Assembly (NCBI RefSeq): GCF_016808095.1
Contig: NC_068971.1
Location: forward strand, 10,552,501-10,616,500
DNA: 64,000 bases
DNA from: Vigna angularis
Taxonomy: Eukaryota > Streptophyta > Magnoliopsida > Fabales > Fabaceae
Direction: 5' to 3'
Shown here: positions 33,824-46,985 of the stretch, one piece after another
Layout: each line of letters starts with the position of its first letter
Position numbering within the stretch: the stretch's first letter is position 1
Notes under the pieces: generated by a model
What the model saw: the letters and a program-made list of their open reading frames with translations, nothing else
Told to the model about the DNA's origin: nothing
Database searches by the model: none
Translations under genes and position numbers: made by a program

Positions 33824-35910
33824 TTAGGTTTTGCAGCGTCAATCGAAGTTTCTTCCGGCCCCGCGGGTTGGTGCTCCTCGGAGTGGTAGTCTTGGCAATC
33901 TTGGCATGATTCGAATTTAGATCTTGAGAAGGTGGTGTTACTGGCGGCGCTGCTATTTCCCCTCTTCTACTTTTATCAAAACCTGATGTGGGATTGATTA
34001 TTTAACATGAGATTGGTTATTTAATTTCTATCTTATATCTTCTTCAACCTTTTTCTTTATTATTATGTTTATATTTTAATATACTTTTTTATCATTTTTA
34101 ATTATTTTATCTATGATTACATATTTACAGTTTTACATAACCGAAAAATATAGATTATAAAATAAATAAAGTTTAAATTTAATTAACATTTGTTAAATCA
34201 TTTATTTAAAATAAAATTATTTATCTAAATAAATAAGATTTTATACAATTCTTTTTAAACACTATAAAGTTCTATCAGAGTTTAATTTTCTCTAAAAGAT
34301 TTAAAATTATAATACATAGAAATTTATTTCGTTTAAAAAATAGTTATAACAAAACTTATATTATTTTATATAATTTTATATTTATTTTATATTTATCAAT
34401 TCGTTTATCAGAAGCAGTTTTGTAAAGTTGATGTCTTTTTATTAGTTTTTTCTTTTAATATATTATCTTTATGAAATTTGATCATATTTTATCATAGTCT
34501 AATAATTAAAGAATATTCGTAATCAATTGGATTTTTTTAAAAAGAGTAAATTTTTTATTATAAAGAAATAACATATTAATAATTAATTTTATTCATGAAA
34601 AATTATTTTTCAATAAAACAAAATTCATCAATAAATTTAATTTTTTTATTATTAATAGATATTTATAAATTAGTTAGGTAAATGAGTGTTAGATATTTTA
34701 CTTTAAACTTTGATTATTTTATAATAATATTTGTCAATTATATAATTTTTTTAAAATTTATCACTAAATTCATTGATAATTGAATTTTTTTTAATTTGTT
34801 TGTACATCAATCCGATTTTTCATATTTTAATTAAAATCATATTACATAACAATATCTTTTCATTTTAAAAAATAATTTCTTTTAAGTAATCATATTTATG
34901 TAATGTTATCTTTTATGTCATTTCACATTTATGAAATAATTTATATCTATACGAAAATTTCAAGTCAATCTATTTGTTCAAAATTTATAATTGAGTTTTT
35001 GTTAAATATTTCCCATAGTGGTTAAGTTTTGAATTATTAATTGACTTACAATTTTGTTTTATAAGAAACATTCAAATTACATTTTTCTCTTTCTTTTTAT
35101 TTTTAGAACATTCAAGTTAGACTTTATGTATATCTAAGACAATTATCCTGAAACATTTTAAGTTATTACATTGTTCATATCATTAAGTGAGTAATTCATT
35201 GTAATTTCAATGTTTAATGTTTACGTATTTTTCTCAATTAATCAAATGTTAAATTATTCATACTAAAAAGGCTGAAATTTTTATTATTCAAAACCTTTGG
35301 TTTCTAAATAGATTTCCAAATTCAAAATGAATTTTTTATCAAATATATTTTTACCAAGCATTAAACTTATAGTTGTAAAATGAATATTTTCTAAGATATT
35401 TACCAAGCATTAAACTTATAGTTGTAAAAGTAGAATTTTTTTTTTCAAAATTTTTGAAGGAAACTTTAATTTCTAGCATACCTTGTATTTTTCTTACAAA
35501 TAAAATTGAGATCTAATTATATTTTTGTAATATTCTGCATTAACAAGTCCGAAACCAAAATAGGTTTTAATAATAGGATGTAATTTTGATGATATACCAT
35601 AGAACAAAATTTGAATTGTTATAATTAAAAGTGACAAATATGGTTCCTTTATATGATTAATGTCACGATTAAGCTGACAAGTAAGAAATTTGTGGCTTCT
35701 TTTTGTAAAGTCTCGATAAGTCACATTTTTGCAATAAGAATGTCTAATAAAGATAACCAGAGACTCAGAAGCATTTCTTCAATTAAATTATATGATTGTG
35801 ATGAGTTGTCACAATTACAATATTTCTTCTTAGTGTCCCCTTTTTTTTTTCTGCTAAATAAGGCATGTAATGTAAGTAAAACTCGATCACGTTAATATAA
35901 ATGCAATTAT
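33824..35910. other. AT-rich DNA with a decayed copy of the F-box intron
   Basis: Mostly strongly AT-rich. 35303-35465 matches the F-box gene intron and its edge (37989-38140), including TACCAAGCATTAAACTTATA, which occurs twice here. No gene is supported. Confidence 0.5.
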
Positions 35911-36608
35911 TAAACGTCGTTTAGAATTGTAATTCGATGTAAAAAGATATAAAACGTCGAATGCCCTTTAAATTCGACGTCAAAAGGTTAGTGAATTCAA
36001 TAAAAATTTGAGTAGAAGATTGAAAATTCATTCACTTTATCTTAACACGCGATATCCTCTTCTCTTTTCAAACTTTTCTCGAACAAAGTATGATGAGCAT
36101 CATATGTAATCTTTTTTTCATTTGATACAAATGCATGTTAATTAACTATAGTTTTGTTTGTTTTAACCGATTATTTTCGTGCTCTTGTCTTTCATAGGCG
36201 CATTCTGTTTTCTAGTGACAAAAATTTATTCCAATGAACCCACCTTTTGAAGGTTAGTTTTCGTTTTCGTTTTGAAGAACTTATGTGTTGAACTTGTTTG
36301 TTGTTTTTTATGTTGAACTTGTTTTTTGTTCTTGTTTGGTTGAACTTGTTTGTTGTTTTTGATTGATTGAACTTGTTTGTTCTTGGTAATTATTGTTTGT
36401 TGTTAATATTACACTACATGTTTATAGTTCATGCTTTATAAAATACCAAAAAGTAAAATTTGTTGTTTTTCTGCTTTTTAGGTTTCATAAAGTTGTAAAA
36501 AAAGATCACAATTAATTAAAAGAAAAAAAAATTAATTAACGTCGAATTTTAAAAAATTCGATGTCAATTTAATGTCTCCTGACCTTGTATGTAATTTTTG
36601 TACTAGTG
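35911..36608 (-). mobile_element. CACTA-type element end with AATTCGACGT subterminal repeats (left limit uncertain)
   Basis: The right end reads, on the minus strand, CACTAGTACAAAAATTACAT, a CACTA terminal motif. Copies of AATTCGA(C/T)GT and its complement lie at 35915-35985 and 36538-36572. The opposite terminus is not identifiable, so the element is truncated or its end has decayed. Confidence 0.5.
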
Positions 36609-37435
36609 ATACAATAAAAACTAGTTGTTAAAATGCAATGATCTAATCATTTAAATATCTCACCAAAACAGCCTAAATTATTTGATATGAAATTTTTGTG
36701 TAGAATTGGATTGCGTTATATTTAAAGAAAGGATTGTCAGAATTAAAAAGAGAAATAGACAAGATTTCAATATACAAATTTTTTACATTCTCTTTTATAA
36801 AAAGGTGACAATACGAACACCTTAAAAAATTATATCTATGTTTTATTCTAAACTAAACATGAGAATATTATATATGGAACTTGTCTAACACAAAAAGATA
36901 GGGTCAAGACACTTGTTTTCTGAGGGGCCTGCACACAATAAGATTTCTCAAATTGCAAAAGAAATAATCATTAGAAGGTTTCTGAATAGAATATTATATA
37001 ATTTCTTTTTCTTTTTTAGTTTCTTTTATATTCCAATCATTTCCAAATTATATCACCAGAGGAACTAAAAACATTATAAAGTCTTTATTTTTATTTTTTT
37101 ATACATTTGTAATAATATGAACGATTCTTTATAACTATTAAAAGTTTTACATTTTACACATTTCAGTTTCTCTATTTTTCTTTAATATTGTGAGCGGCAC
37201 ACGTAAAGAAACATTATTTCAACACTTTCTTTAAAAAAAAAACATAAACATGATATATTTATATTTGTGTCTCTCTAACCTGGGATGTAGTAGAATAAAA
37301 CAATATCCAAAATAACTTAGAGAATTAACTATGATGATGTAGTTACTCTTCATCAACTTGAGTTGTACATGATTCTTTTCAGGAACGGTAGCACTCTTAC
37401 ATGTCTATAGTAGCAAACCTTTCAGCCTCAGAAGG
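36609..37435. other. AT-rich 3' flank of the F-box gene
   Basis: No reading frame or recognised repeat. Confidence 0.4.
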
Positions 37436-38504
37436 TTAAGGCAAATGTGCAAGAGATGCTATCTCATCCTCTCCCCATATATCTTCATAGGGTCCATTTC
37501 TGCTTCGAATAATGTCTCTACCATTCATGCACCTCAAGCACGTTCCTGTTTCACAATATATAAGCTTTTCCATACTCGATGTTGGCAAAAGGTCCTTTAG
37601 CTCACTCATCTCTACAAATGTTAGAGGATATGCTGTCTCCAGAATCAAACTGTTGCATATGTTCACCTTCTCCAAATCTTCCAAGAAATTCAGCACACAC
37701 AACAATGCCTTCCAGCTCATTATTATATGCCGAATGCTCAATATCTTCAACTTCGGGGTGTATTTAGTCATGGCCAAAGCATGCTTTTCTTCAAAGTTGC
37801 CATCAGAAAATTTCAGCTCGGTGATGTTGTTGCAGTGTTTTCCAATAGCTAGGATCATGTAATAACTGGACACAGCATTAGTAGTGGTAATGGATTCAAG
37901 ACCTCTCCATAAGCTCAGTACGGTGTCCACTCCTGCTCTTAAGAAATCACCCGTCTTTGGTAGAACAACTCGTTTCAGGTTTGGGGTCCTACAAAAGAAA
38001 AACATCCATACACCGTGTAATACCAAATAGATTTCCAAATTCAAAATGATTTTTTTATTAAATATATTTTTACCAAGCATTAAACTTATAGTTGTAGAAG
38101 TAGAATGGTTTTTTTCAAGATTTTTGAGGGAAACTTTACTTTTGTGCCACCATGATGAACTGTTCATTGGTTAAGTAAACATAAAAATTGAATATAATGT
38201 AGGTGGTATTTCCATTACTCAGATCAAGAAGATGTTTCAAGAATTGAGTCATCTTCAAGCTTGAGTGTCTGTAAGCTCCAACTTCATTGAATGGTATGTT
38301 GAAGCAGTAAGAACGGAGTCTGGAGAGATCAATCTTGTTCCAGAGAGATGGGTCACGACAAGCATTATTCCAAGATTTGCAAACTAGGGAGGCAACTGCA
38401 ACATCCACAACGTTGAGGGATAAAAAGATTTTTACAAGAATATCATATATCAAATCGTTATTCACTTTCTGCTCATTTCTAACAGTTGATTCCATATTCT
38501 CCAT
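37436..38504 (-). CDS. F-box/LRR-repeat protein, At3g48880-like (305 aa, 2 exons)
   Basis: Exon 1 is 38504-38140 and exon 2 is 37988-37436, joined across a 151-bp GT-AG intron (donor GTAAAG, acceptor CTTTTGTAG, phase 2). Together they give 918 nt, 305 aa. Residues about 17-62 are the F-box (LIYDILVKIFLSLNVVDVAV, then CKSWNNACRDPSLW), which would bind an ASK/SKP1 adaptor of an SCF ubiquitin ligase. The rest has leucine-rich repeat strands (PNLKRVVLP, CNNITELKFSDGNF, PKLKILSIRHI, LEDLEKVNICNS) for substrate recognition. Length and order match the small plant FBL group around Arabidopsis At3g48880. A TTTGCAG acceptor 14 bases upstream of the ATG suggests a 5'UTR intron. The reading frame has no damage. 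The promoter side is duplicated at 49.75-51.7 kb without the gene. Confidence 0.85.
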
Positions 38505-40141
38505 TTGTTCACGTTTTCCTGCAAATATATGAATTTTTTTACATAATCAGTTTTAATTTTTCATAAATAAGTTCCAAATCAAATAAGAAAAATCATGCAA
38601 ACTCTATATTCAATATATATATATATATATATATATTCTTATTGATAATTAAAAATATACTGTTTAAAGAGAGAGACAAGTCCAAATTTTTTTATATTGT
38701 TTTCTATTGATAATTAAAAATATACTGATATTAGTGTATTTAATTTTTTTAATATATTTTAAAATATTAAAATTAGTGTTTGTTAATGTATTTTAAAAAT
38801 ACAACAGATAAAGAAAAGAAATATAGTAGAAAATTTGAGAGAGACTATATACTAGGCAAGGTGTAACATGTAACACCCCATGCAGTGAAAATAATGAATA
38901 CCCCATCCTTTGTTCCTCTACCCTTCCCATATTCATTTTAGGTTTCTAATATTGTTATTCACTTCACTTTATGAAATTATGTAAAACTCATCCTTTGCAT
39001 ATAGTTCATAACTAGGATTTTATAATTATTTGTTGGCTTCGCTTGATATTTCTTTATTTTGTTTAATTAATAAGAGTGATGAGAAATTGAAAAATGTCCA
39101 TTTTATACATTATTTTCTATGATTAATTACCATTATACTTGTAAGCTAGGGAAAATTAATATTACGAAATACAAACCAATTAAAATGGAAAAAATTAATA
39201 TCACCAAATATTAAACCAATTAAAATAGATATTTTAAGAATAAAATTGTAACTGAAGAGAGATTCAAAAACAAATAATATTAAGGATAATTGATTATGAA
39301 AAGATGAACATTCAGTGAGGCCTATGAGGCCTAAATTGATAAAATAAGAGTTATTTTTCCTTGGAGCCAACATAGCTTCCCTTTCCGCATCTTCAAGCTT
39401 TCTAAATACCGTCATTTACCGAAGTAAACAATTACAGGTGCAAAAAGTATCCAACGAATTTTAAAATTTGATTGTGTTTTATCAAATTTCTAAATTTAAT
39501 TGGGTCTTAGATCAAATTTTAAAATTCAATAAAAATTTAGTTAGATTTCAAAATCCGAGAAAAATTTAATTAGATTTTGAAATATATAGAGTGTTTTTTC
39601 TAATTTTTTTTTTTAAATTTATCTTATTTCCAATTTAATATATATGTTTCATTCATTTTCATTTGATTAATAATTTTGTATATAAATTATAAATCTATTA
39701 TTAAAAAAAATTAAAATTAATCTAGTTTTATTATTTTTCAAAATTCGAGACAGAATTTGTTATTGAGATCTGATTTTATTAAGAAAAATGTTTTTTACAA
39801 CTTTTTTTTGACAATTTTTTTACAATATCTATGTGATGGCTTGTAATTGTTCCATTTCAAATATTTTTATCAAAGTCGACTTCCAAAATAAAAAATTTTA
39901 CCAAAGATCAATTTTGACATTATGAAAAGAGGTACAGGAATAAAGTTTGGGAGGTGCAGGCTGCCTTCTCTCTTATTTTTCATGTAATGTAATGTCATTG
40001 GCTCAAAAGTTGAGATATAAAGAATGTACAAGTAGGTTGTTAAACTGTCTTTTAATCCACTAAGACAAAACAAATCTGGTCCCCACTAATTAACATAGAA
40101 CAACAAGAATATCAATATCGAGACTCAACTAATTAAAATTA
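38505..40141. other. 5' flank of the F-box gene, duplicated elsewhere
   Basis: 38489-38893 recurs almost identically at 49752-50164, and 39165-40141 recurs with more divergence at about 50813-51746. The intervening parts differ (38894-39164 versus 50165-50812). It contains an (AT)n run at 38614-38635. It has no other gene. Confidence 0.75.
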
Positions 40142-40700
40142 CACTACAAAAATAATTAATTTTAAGAGGAGTTATTTTCTGGCCGTTTTAGAAACTCCGA
40201 ATAATTCCTGACAGTTTATGTTCGCAGATATCTTTTTTATTATTATTTTTTTTTATCTTTTCGGCAGTTATTAATCAAAACCGCTCCTAAAATATAACTT
40301 TTTTTTAATTTTATAATACTTACTATCCATATCCCCTATCATGTCTTCGTTCATTCCATATATCCTAATTTCACATACTTTCAAACCCTAAAACATTTTC
40401 CCTGTCTTCATCAAAATTTCCCTCAACCCTACCCCACACTACAATCTTCTCCTACTTGGCTTTTTCTTTGGCTTGGTTTCGTGTTCATCTTCTCCTACGA
40501 AGTGGAGCGTCGGGGTGGAGGTGTCAAGGTGGAGGCATCGAGATAAGGCGTCGAGGGATTTGTGGATTGAACGAGTTCGAGGAGCTCTGGCGCGCTCCTA
40601 CACTGACCGTCAAGGTAAGATTGTGTTTGATCTTGGTTCTCCGGTTTTAACTCTCTCGTTCTTTGTTCGATCTATTGACGTTTGATGTTTTTGGTTTGGT
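40142..40700 (+). mobile_element. CACTA-type element, left end only
   Basis: CACTACAAAAATAATTAATT starts exactly where the match to the duplicated segment (51744-51746) stops, so the second copy shows the empty site and TTA is the likely 3-bp target. Subterminal copies of (A)GGAG(C)-type motifs follow (GGAGTTATTTT, AACCGCTCCTAAAA). 40430-40680 has a short frame of unknown origin. No right terminus was found, so the right limit is arbitrary. Confidence 0.55.
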
Positions 40701-43700
40701 CTAATACTTTAATAACAATATTTGAAACATTGAACTCCACAATCTAACAAGGCTCACGTCTGTAGAAGTGATTTGCAGTGTGCTCTATAACCATATAACG
40801 GTATCTAGGTTCTTCTAAATTTCAAAGCATATGTTGATTTTGTAACATCACTGTGGCTAGAATTCGAGGACTTCTCTCTTTCTTTCAACTCTCTTTGTGA
40901 TTTGTCTTCCACTGGTTTTTCATCTTTCATTTCTAGTGAATTAGTGACCTTATCTTTATGGTTTTTCATTTCTGAGATGGCTAAGAGAGGTAGACTAGGA
41001 TGGACTTTACTTTGATACCAACTTAATGTTAAACAAAGGGAAAAATATGTTTTTCAGGGGATAATTCCCAAACCTGTATGATTTAGGATTAAGTTCTATA
41101 AAATAAAATAATTTAACAATATTATATTAAAATATTAAAATAAATCTTTAATATATAAGATGTGATGTTTTGTCTTATAATAAAATAATATTATTATAGT
41201 CAATTATGGTATTTTATATATTTTTTATTTATATAAATTTATTTTTAAAGGAAAGTTCAAAAAATTAAAAAGAAAACATATACTTAAAAAGTTTGCTTAA
41301 TTCATTGATGTACAATAGTTAATTATTTATCTATATTATTTTTGTATGAATTTCATTAAAAAAATATAATTAATATAAAAAAATTTAAGAGAAAATATGG
41401 TAATGTGACTTTAGGAATATTCACTTTAGGGATTTTATTTCCTTTAATCAAAACACTCCCCGTAAATGAAGAACACACATAAGCACATTCTCTCTGTACC
41501 ACGTGGCCTTAATTTAACGCCATCTGAGACCAGTTAACGGTTAGTGTAAAATGTGTTCATTTTTACAAAAAATATGACTCAATTGAAATAGTTGAAAAAA
41601 TAGGACCGAACTGAGATTTTCATACAAAAATGAGGACGAAGGGAGGGTTTAAACCTTCTAATTATTAACAAAAACTAAAAAAATACTCCTAAAAACCTAA
41701 TTTTAACTACAATTTTACAATTCTAAAGATTTAAAAGAAAAACCTAAAATTAACCCAATTATAAACCATAAGAAACTAAAATGAACTAAGAAAGACTTCT
41801 AAACCTAGAAAAAAGTGCAAAATCTGAGAGTTATCATATGTATTATGCTTTATAATTCCTAAACAACCTTGGCCCCAAAGAACCACTATGGAAACCACCC
41901 CAAGTCACCTCCATAAATATTGCCACACTCTGACTAAGAAAACGCCACCAACCTTTGCTCCATCAGATCTTTGGTTACCCAATTCTAGTTATATCTTCTC
42001 CAATAAGCTACCATGGCCACCATAGCTAAATACCAAGCAAACCTACTCTAATCCACCAAATGCTCATTCTATAGTTCTCTCCCTGTCCATATGAAGCCAA
42101 GGCACCACAAGCCAAATGAGCTTCAACAACACAAACAAACCTCAAAGTTGCCTCCTCTCCCAAGTATCCACAAAACCTTCCATGACTCTTGACTTCAATA
42201 CCTTCAAGTCACTAGTCCAAAGCTAGACCTAGTCAACACTACTAAGACTAAGATAACCCACCCAAGCTCAAACTTCCTTGGTTCTACATCAAATCAAGAT
42301 TGGCACAAGGTTTGAGTTCAAGAAAGTGTATCTCGAGTCATGAGGCTTGAGTATATAGATACACACTCTTCTTTAGTCCAACAAAGTCTCCATCTCCTTT
42401 ACTCTAGAGTAATTGTTTTCCAGACTTCCACAATATGTAGATATCTAAACTACTAGACGATTTTGCAGCATTGATTCTTGAATTTGAAGAAGCATTGATA
42501 TCCATCAATTACATATCCAAATGTTGATCAATTTTCCCTGGCTGTGAACGAGTGATTTCCAAGTCCACTTGCACATCTAGCCAAGACTTTGCCATTGCCT
42601 AGTAAGCTGACTGCAAGGTTAGGTGTTACACTGTAAATAAGGCTTCCAACAATGATAGTACAATATAAAAGAATCCACCCTTTCCTGATTGAGAACCTGA
42701 TTCACTCTGGTTTCTGGAATTTGAAAGAAGGTTTGTGTGCTTGGTAGCATCTTAGGTGGTGGTGGTCTAAAAGATTCTCCTGCCTTGAACTACTACCAAG
42801 GGAGAATCTCCCTTCCAAACCTTTCATTTGTATGATTTAAATTTCTAAAGAGAAGCCTGAGTGTTGTGAGTCTTGTGAGGCTGATTTTAGCCTAATTTCC
42901 TTGGCACATTTGTATGAGAGAATCAGTTTTACTTAACTGTGTTGCTAACTGTTTGTTGACTAATCATTGTGCAGATTGATTAAGCTGGGGAATGCAACCC
43001 ATTGGACCAAGAGAGAAAGCTTTATTGCATTAAATTTGATTGTTACATTCTGTTGCATTCATTTTACAAACTGTTTGTTGAATCATTGGTATCCGAACTG
43101 TTTTAAATGTGATTGCTGATTTCATGGTTTGATTGCAATTTTGAAATCTGTATTGAGTTCTGATTAACACTATCACTCTTTCTTTGTTGAGATCATTTTT
43201 CCACCTGCATTGAGAAAATAATTTCCTAGTATTAATCACAAGCAGATTTCAGTTTTTTTCCAATTGATTGATTGTCTAACCCTTCCATTCCACCTAGTTA
43301 GCTGTGCACGAGCTGATTTGTGCATCAACTTGTTTACCAAAAGCATCATTCAGTTTTAAGAAGTGACTAAAACACTTCATTGCCAATTCTGACTTTGTGG
43401 TTGAATTACTTAAGTGACTAGTTTTTGCATTAAATCATATCTTTCTTCACCCATTGGATTGGTTAATTTAGTCAGTCTTGAATCACATTTAATTTGAATC
43501 TAGTTGACTGTCCATTCCAATTTGTATTTGCTGGACTTGGGTGTGATTTTGTGTGCAGAACTGAATCAAGGCAGGGTGTAGCATAAAAGTTGGGATTAGT
43601 TTAGTTTGAGGAGTATAGTGGGGATCCAAATCTATATAAGCCAAGTTCATGCACCCACCCAGAGGTAGTAACGTCCTATAAAGCCTTCAAATATTCCCCA

Positions 43701-44600
43701 TAGTTTGTTTCTCAATTCTTTTATAGAAAGTAAAATAAGAAAATCCTTAATATGAACAGAAGAGAATGCAAGAGAAATTTGGAGGATATCGAGTCATTCA
43801 TAGTGAATAAAAGGTAAATAAAACAACAAAAATATTATGTATTTACACCAAATAACAGCAGGTCATGTAATGTTATCCCATTTCAAATGCAGGGCCAAAG
43901 AAACCTACTTAAAAATAATCGCATTGCAATCAACCCAAATGTAACAAATAGTAGCATAGATTACGCATTTAAACTATGAAATTAATCACCAAAAATTGGT
44001 CTAGTTTAAATACCTAGGTTACAGTCACACCCAGCATTCAACAAAAAGACTAAATAATGTATTCCTAAAATATATAATGACAAAGAAATGTCAGGAAAGG
44101 TTAGGAATCAAATCTAGAGAAGCACCAATTAAAAGACACAGGCAAGGAAAAAAACCTCATGTGACCAGCAAACCTTCAACATGACATTATGATAAATTCA
44201 ATAAAGCTCCATTACTTGGCTAAGGATACCAAAATCAGAGACTGTGATTAAGAAATGACACACTATAAAACCATGATACATGAATCAAATGTGGAATTCT
44301 ACATAAAAATAAAATGTCAAACAATATAGAATTTTTCAACAGTAAAAGTCAAGAAAGACATAAAAGGACAAAATAGACATGGTAAAGCATCCCTAAATGA
44401 GAAAAATTCTAGTCCATGAAAACCAATATCCAATTTAAAGTGATCAATTAATTATGTGTTGCTTGGTCTAATTATATTTTCCAAGTTTTCTTTCAAGGTT
44501 AAGTAATAAGAAAGCACAACACTGAACAATCAGTGATTGAATTTCCATCACTAATCCTTGGAAGAAAAAGTTAGGTAAGTAGTTAGTTATGTTAGTCTAA
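40701..44600. other. Repeat-derived intergenic DNA without recognised genes
   Basis: 41670-41842 matches 54666-54839, the start of a minus-strand LTR beginning TGATAACTC, so an LTR fragment lies here. 41860-42600 is CA-rich and looks repeat-derived. 42650-43650 has no reading frame. No RNA gene was recognised. Confidence 0.4.
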
Positions 44601-45971
44601 GAAATACAATGGGATATGTCAATGTTCCGGTAGCTGATCAAACCCGTTGAGGGTGGGTTTATGCTAGAATACCTGTAGCTATATGCAAATAGAAGAGGGA
44701 ATGAGAAAAATCCATCTTGTAATTTTGAGATGATTGGGGCCTTTGGGTATTGAGAGATGCAGAGCCTCAAAGTTCTGCAGTTATACAATAATAAGGAAAT
44801 TTTAACGTAAAGCTTTGTGGAAGGCAAGCAAGTCGATAGCTCCCTAAATAACAGGATGTAGCAGCCTGGGGGTTGAGACTGTTGTATCACATCATTGCAT
44901 ACAGATGTTGTAATGAGTTTTCCAACCCTTTAAAATATTGTGATATCTCCCCCCTTTTAGGAAGCTGAAACATTAGGGTTTTAAACCTTTTTACTTAATT
45001 ATTTGAGTTCTGTTTCAAATTTATTTGTGACCTGTTACTAATACTCTCCAGCTTATTTCCATCTAAGTGTAGCGTCCTGCACATGTATTACTAATTTGCT
45101 CACCCAATGAGGGTTTGTTCACATTCTCTATTACTTCTTACAAAAGTCTCTATTCAATATTTGTTTCTGTAGCGTTTTACATTCTAATACTATATGTTCT
45201 GTTTGACATACTTGAAAATTGTATTACCTGGTGATTGTATATCTTTAAATCTAACTTAACCTCAATATTAATTTGTAATATGAAATTAATATTCACTCAT
45301 ATACTATAATTTGATCATATTCTTACTCGGTGTACAATCTCTGACACACCCCCTCCCAGCGGAGGATTAGGCATCTCAAGCCATAATACAAAACATCCAA
45401 ATGGGATATTTCCAGTTGAACTCCAGAGGAAACCCACCTGTGACAAGGAAATTAAGTTACAGCATATCCTACTCAAGCTCAAAAAATGGTATGATAATAC
45501 CTGCTGTGCAGCCTAAGTTTCAAAATTTTGTTTATGCTGCCAAATAAGTCATATCATGGCATGAAAATAATGGAAAAGGTATGGTGCATTGTTGAAGTTT
45601 ATAAATTCATAATAGACAACATATTAAATACTGTGTAACTGTCTGGATCAGAAAACCTAGACGGTTAAACTGAACTCATATTGTGTTTGAAAGAATATAT
45701 TATGTATGTCTATCAATAGGTGTTTGAAAAATAATACTGAATGAAGATAGCATACATCTTAAATTTATCAAGCATACATCTTCAATTTATTGAACAAAAC
45801 ACAACAAAAGAACTTCACTTTAATTCAAAGGAAAATCAATTACTTTTGAAGCACCATATTGAGAAAAAAAAATCAAAAAGATTGATTATATAGTAGACGA
45901 AACCCAAAAGTCAAAACTAAAAAGTGCCGTATAAAAAACCTAAAACTAAGAAAGAACTGGGGATAACACAA
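44601..45971. other. 3' flank of RPC6 copy 1, conserved next to copy 2
   Basis: It matches 58931-60120 next to copy 2 over most of its length. About 185 bases (45203-45387) are present here and absent from copy 2. The conservation is due to duplication; no gene is supported in it. Confidence 0.6.
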
Positions 45972-46682
45972 TTAAAAGTCCAACCATTTCTGATAATATT
46001 GACAATTTGTTGGGGATATAATACCATTGGGTGTACAAAATTTAATCCTAGGACAAACCCCACAAGGAATAGAAGCCATGGCACTAACTTTGACATTGGT
46101 GCCTACCTTTTTCGCCAGCCTAAAACAAACTTCACCAGCAGGCACAGATGAAAAATCCCCAAAGCCAGTGCTGTTCACCTCTTGTAACTTATTTTCCATA
46201 ACCAAAACTTTCAAAATTTGTTCCACCTGTCCTGGAGTGACTCCCCCAGGAAAAACCTCACTTCCTAAGGTTCTAGTCCACTCGAGGATTGCATCGCGGG
46301 TAGCGATCTTTTTCCGGGAAATAAGCTTCAAGCAGACATCAGACAGAGCATCAATGAGCTGTGTGTCGAGCCTGCCTTCGGTATACCACTCTCCACCAGT
46401 GATCTCCTTAGAGGGCTCGAATTCCATGGCCATCAACACCTTCTTGGACTTGTTTTGGATGTTCACAACTTCCTTGATAAGAGTCTTGGAGATTAGCAAC
46501 TTGATGGATTTCTTCAAAATGCTGTCAGGGATGTTGGTTTCTCTTTTGATGTCCCCTTGCCATATCCCCATCTCCTTCTTCCCGCGAATGATATTGTAAA
46601 TCACCCGCTCCTCGTTGGTCATTGACGCAGAGAGTGCAGAAGCCAGGTCTTGGCGCTTGCGTTTCCCTTGCAAGATACTCAT
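45972..46682 (-). CDS. RPC6: DNA-directed RNA polymerase III subunit RPC6 (RPC34/C34 family), copy 1
   Basis: 236 aa on one coding exon, ATG at 46682. It is a subunit of the Pol III-specific RPC3-RPC6-RPC7 subcomplex that helps open promoters and recruits TFIIIB. Winged-helix parts lie at about 20-85 (MGIWQGDIKRET, LIKEVVNIQNKSKK) and 105-180. The family signature FEPSKEITGGEWY is at 88-100. The C-terminus has four cysteines at 207, 210, 216 and 227 (IPCGVCPRIKFC), the ligands of the 4Fe-4S cluster known in this family, and ends KWLDF. The length is close to plant orthologues, and there is no damage. A 125-bp 5'UTR intron (46703-46827, GTATGT...TTTTTCAG) precedes the ATG. Copies 2 and 3 share that intron, so they arose by DNA duplication, not retroposition. 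Confidence 0.93.
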   Translation of the reverse strand: MSILQGKRKRQDLASALSASMTNEERVIYNIIRGKKEMGIWQGDIKRETNIPDSILKKSIKLLISKTLIKEVVNIQNKSKKVLMAMEFEPSKEITGGEWYTEGRLDTQLIDALSDVCLKLISRKKIATRDAILEWTRTLGSEVFPGGVTPGQVEQILKVLVMENKLQEVNSTGFGDFSSVPAGEVCFRLAKKVGTNVKVSAMASIPCGVCPRIKFCTPNGIISPTNCQYYQKWLDF

Positions 46683-46702
46683 CGTTCTTGATGACACTAA
46701 GT

Positions 46703-46827
46703 CTGAAAAATGTGTATACAAAACATTCAAACGCAAATATATGATTGTAACTATGGAATGATTGTGTTTTGAGTAAAAAATCTCAATGATCAAGGGAATA
46801 TAACCTAAACATGATAGCACAACATAC
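46703..46827 (-). other. 5'UTR intron of RPC6 copy 1
   Basis: On the minus strand GAG/GTATGTTGTG opens it and CATTTTTCAG/ACTTAG closes it. It is 125 bp; copy 3 has an intron of equal length at 63158-63282. Confidence 0.75.
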
Positions 46828-46985
46828 CTCGTAATGGTTATCACAATGTCCAACACTGACCGCGTAATCTGAAACTCCCGTTGTTTTCTTGTCACACGGT
46901 TACGCTAATTGAGTTTAGGTCAGGACTATGAGATGTAATGGCTAATGGGGCTTGGGCGAAAATGGGTTTTGTTCTCTTTTTCTTT

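Noticed and set aside
37512..37862. Plus-strand frame opposite the F-box gene
   Set aside because: Antisense shadow of a spliced, domain-supported gene.
44597..44890. Minus-strand 97-aa frame partly conserved near copy 2
   Set aside because: Conservation is explained by the locus duplication, and the frame is broken in the second copy.
46027..46599. Plus-strand 190-aa frame opposite RPC6 (and 62545-63054, 60254-60577)
   Set aside because: Antisense shadow of the conserved RPC6 coding strand; it breaks wherever RPC6 breaks.
46683..46895. Upstream extension of the RPC6 frame to an ATG at 46895
   Set aside because: The added 71 residues include a clear GT-AG intron (46827-46703) and do not look like RPC6; ATG 46682 fits the family start.
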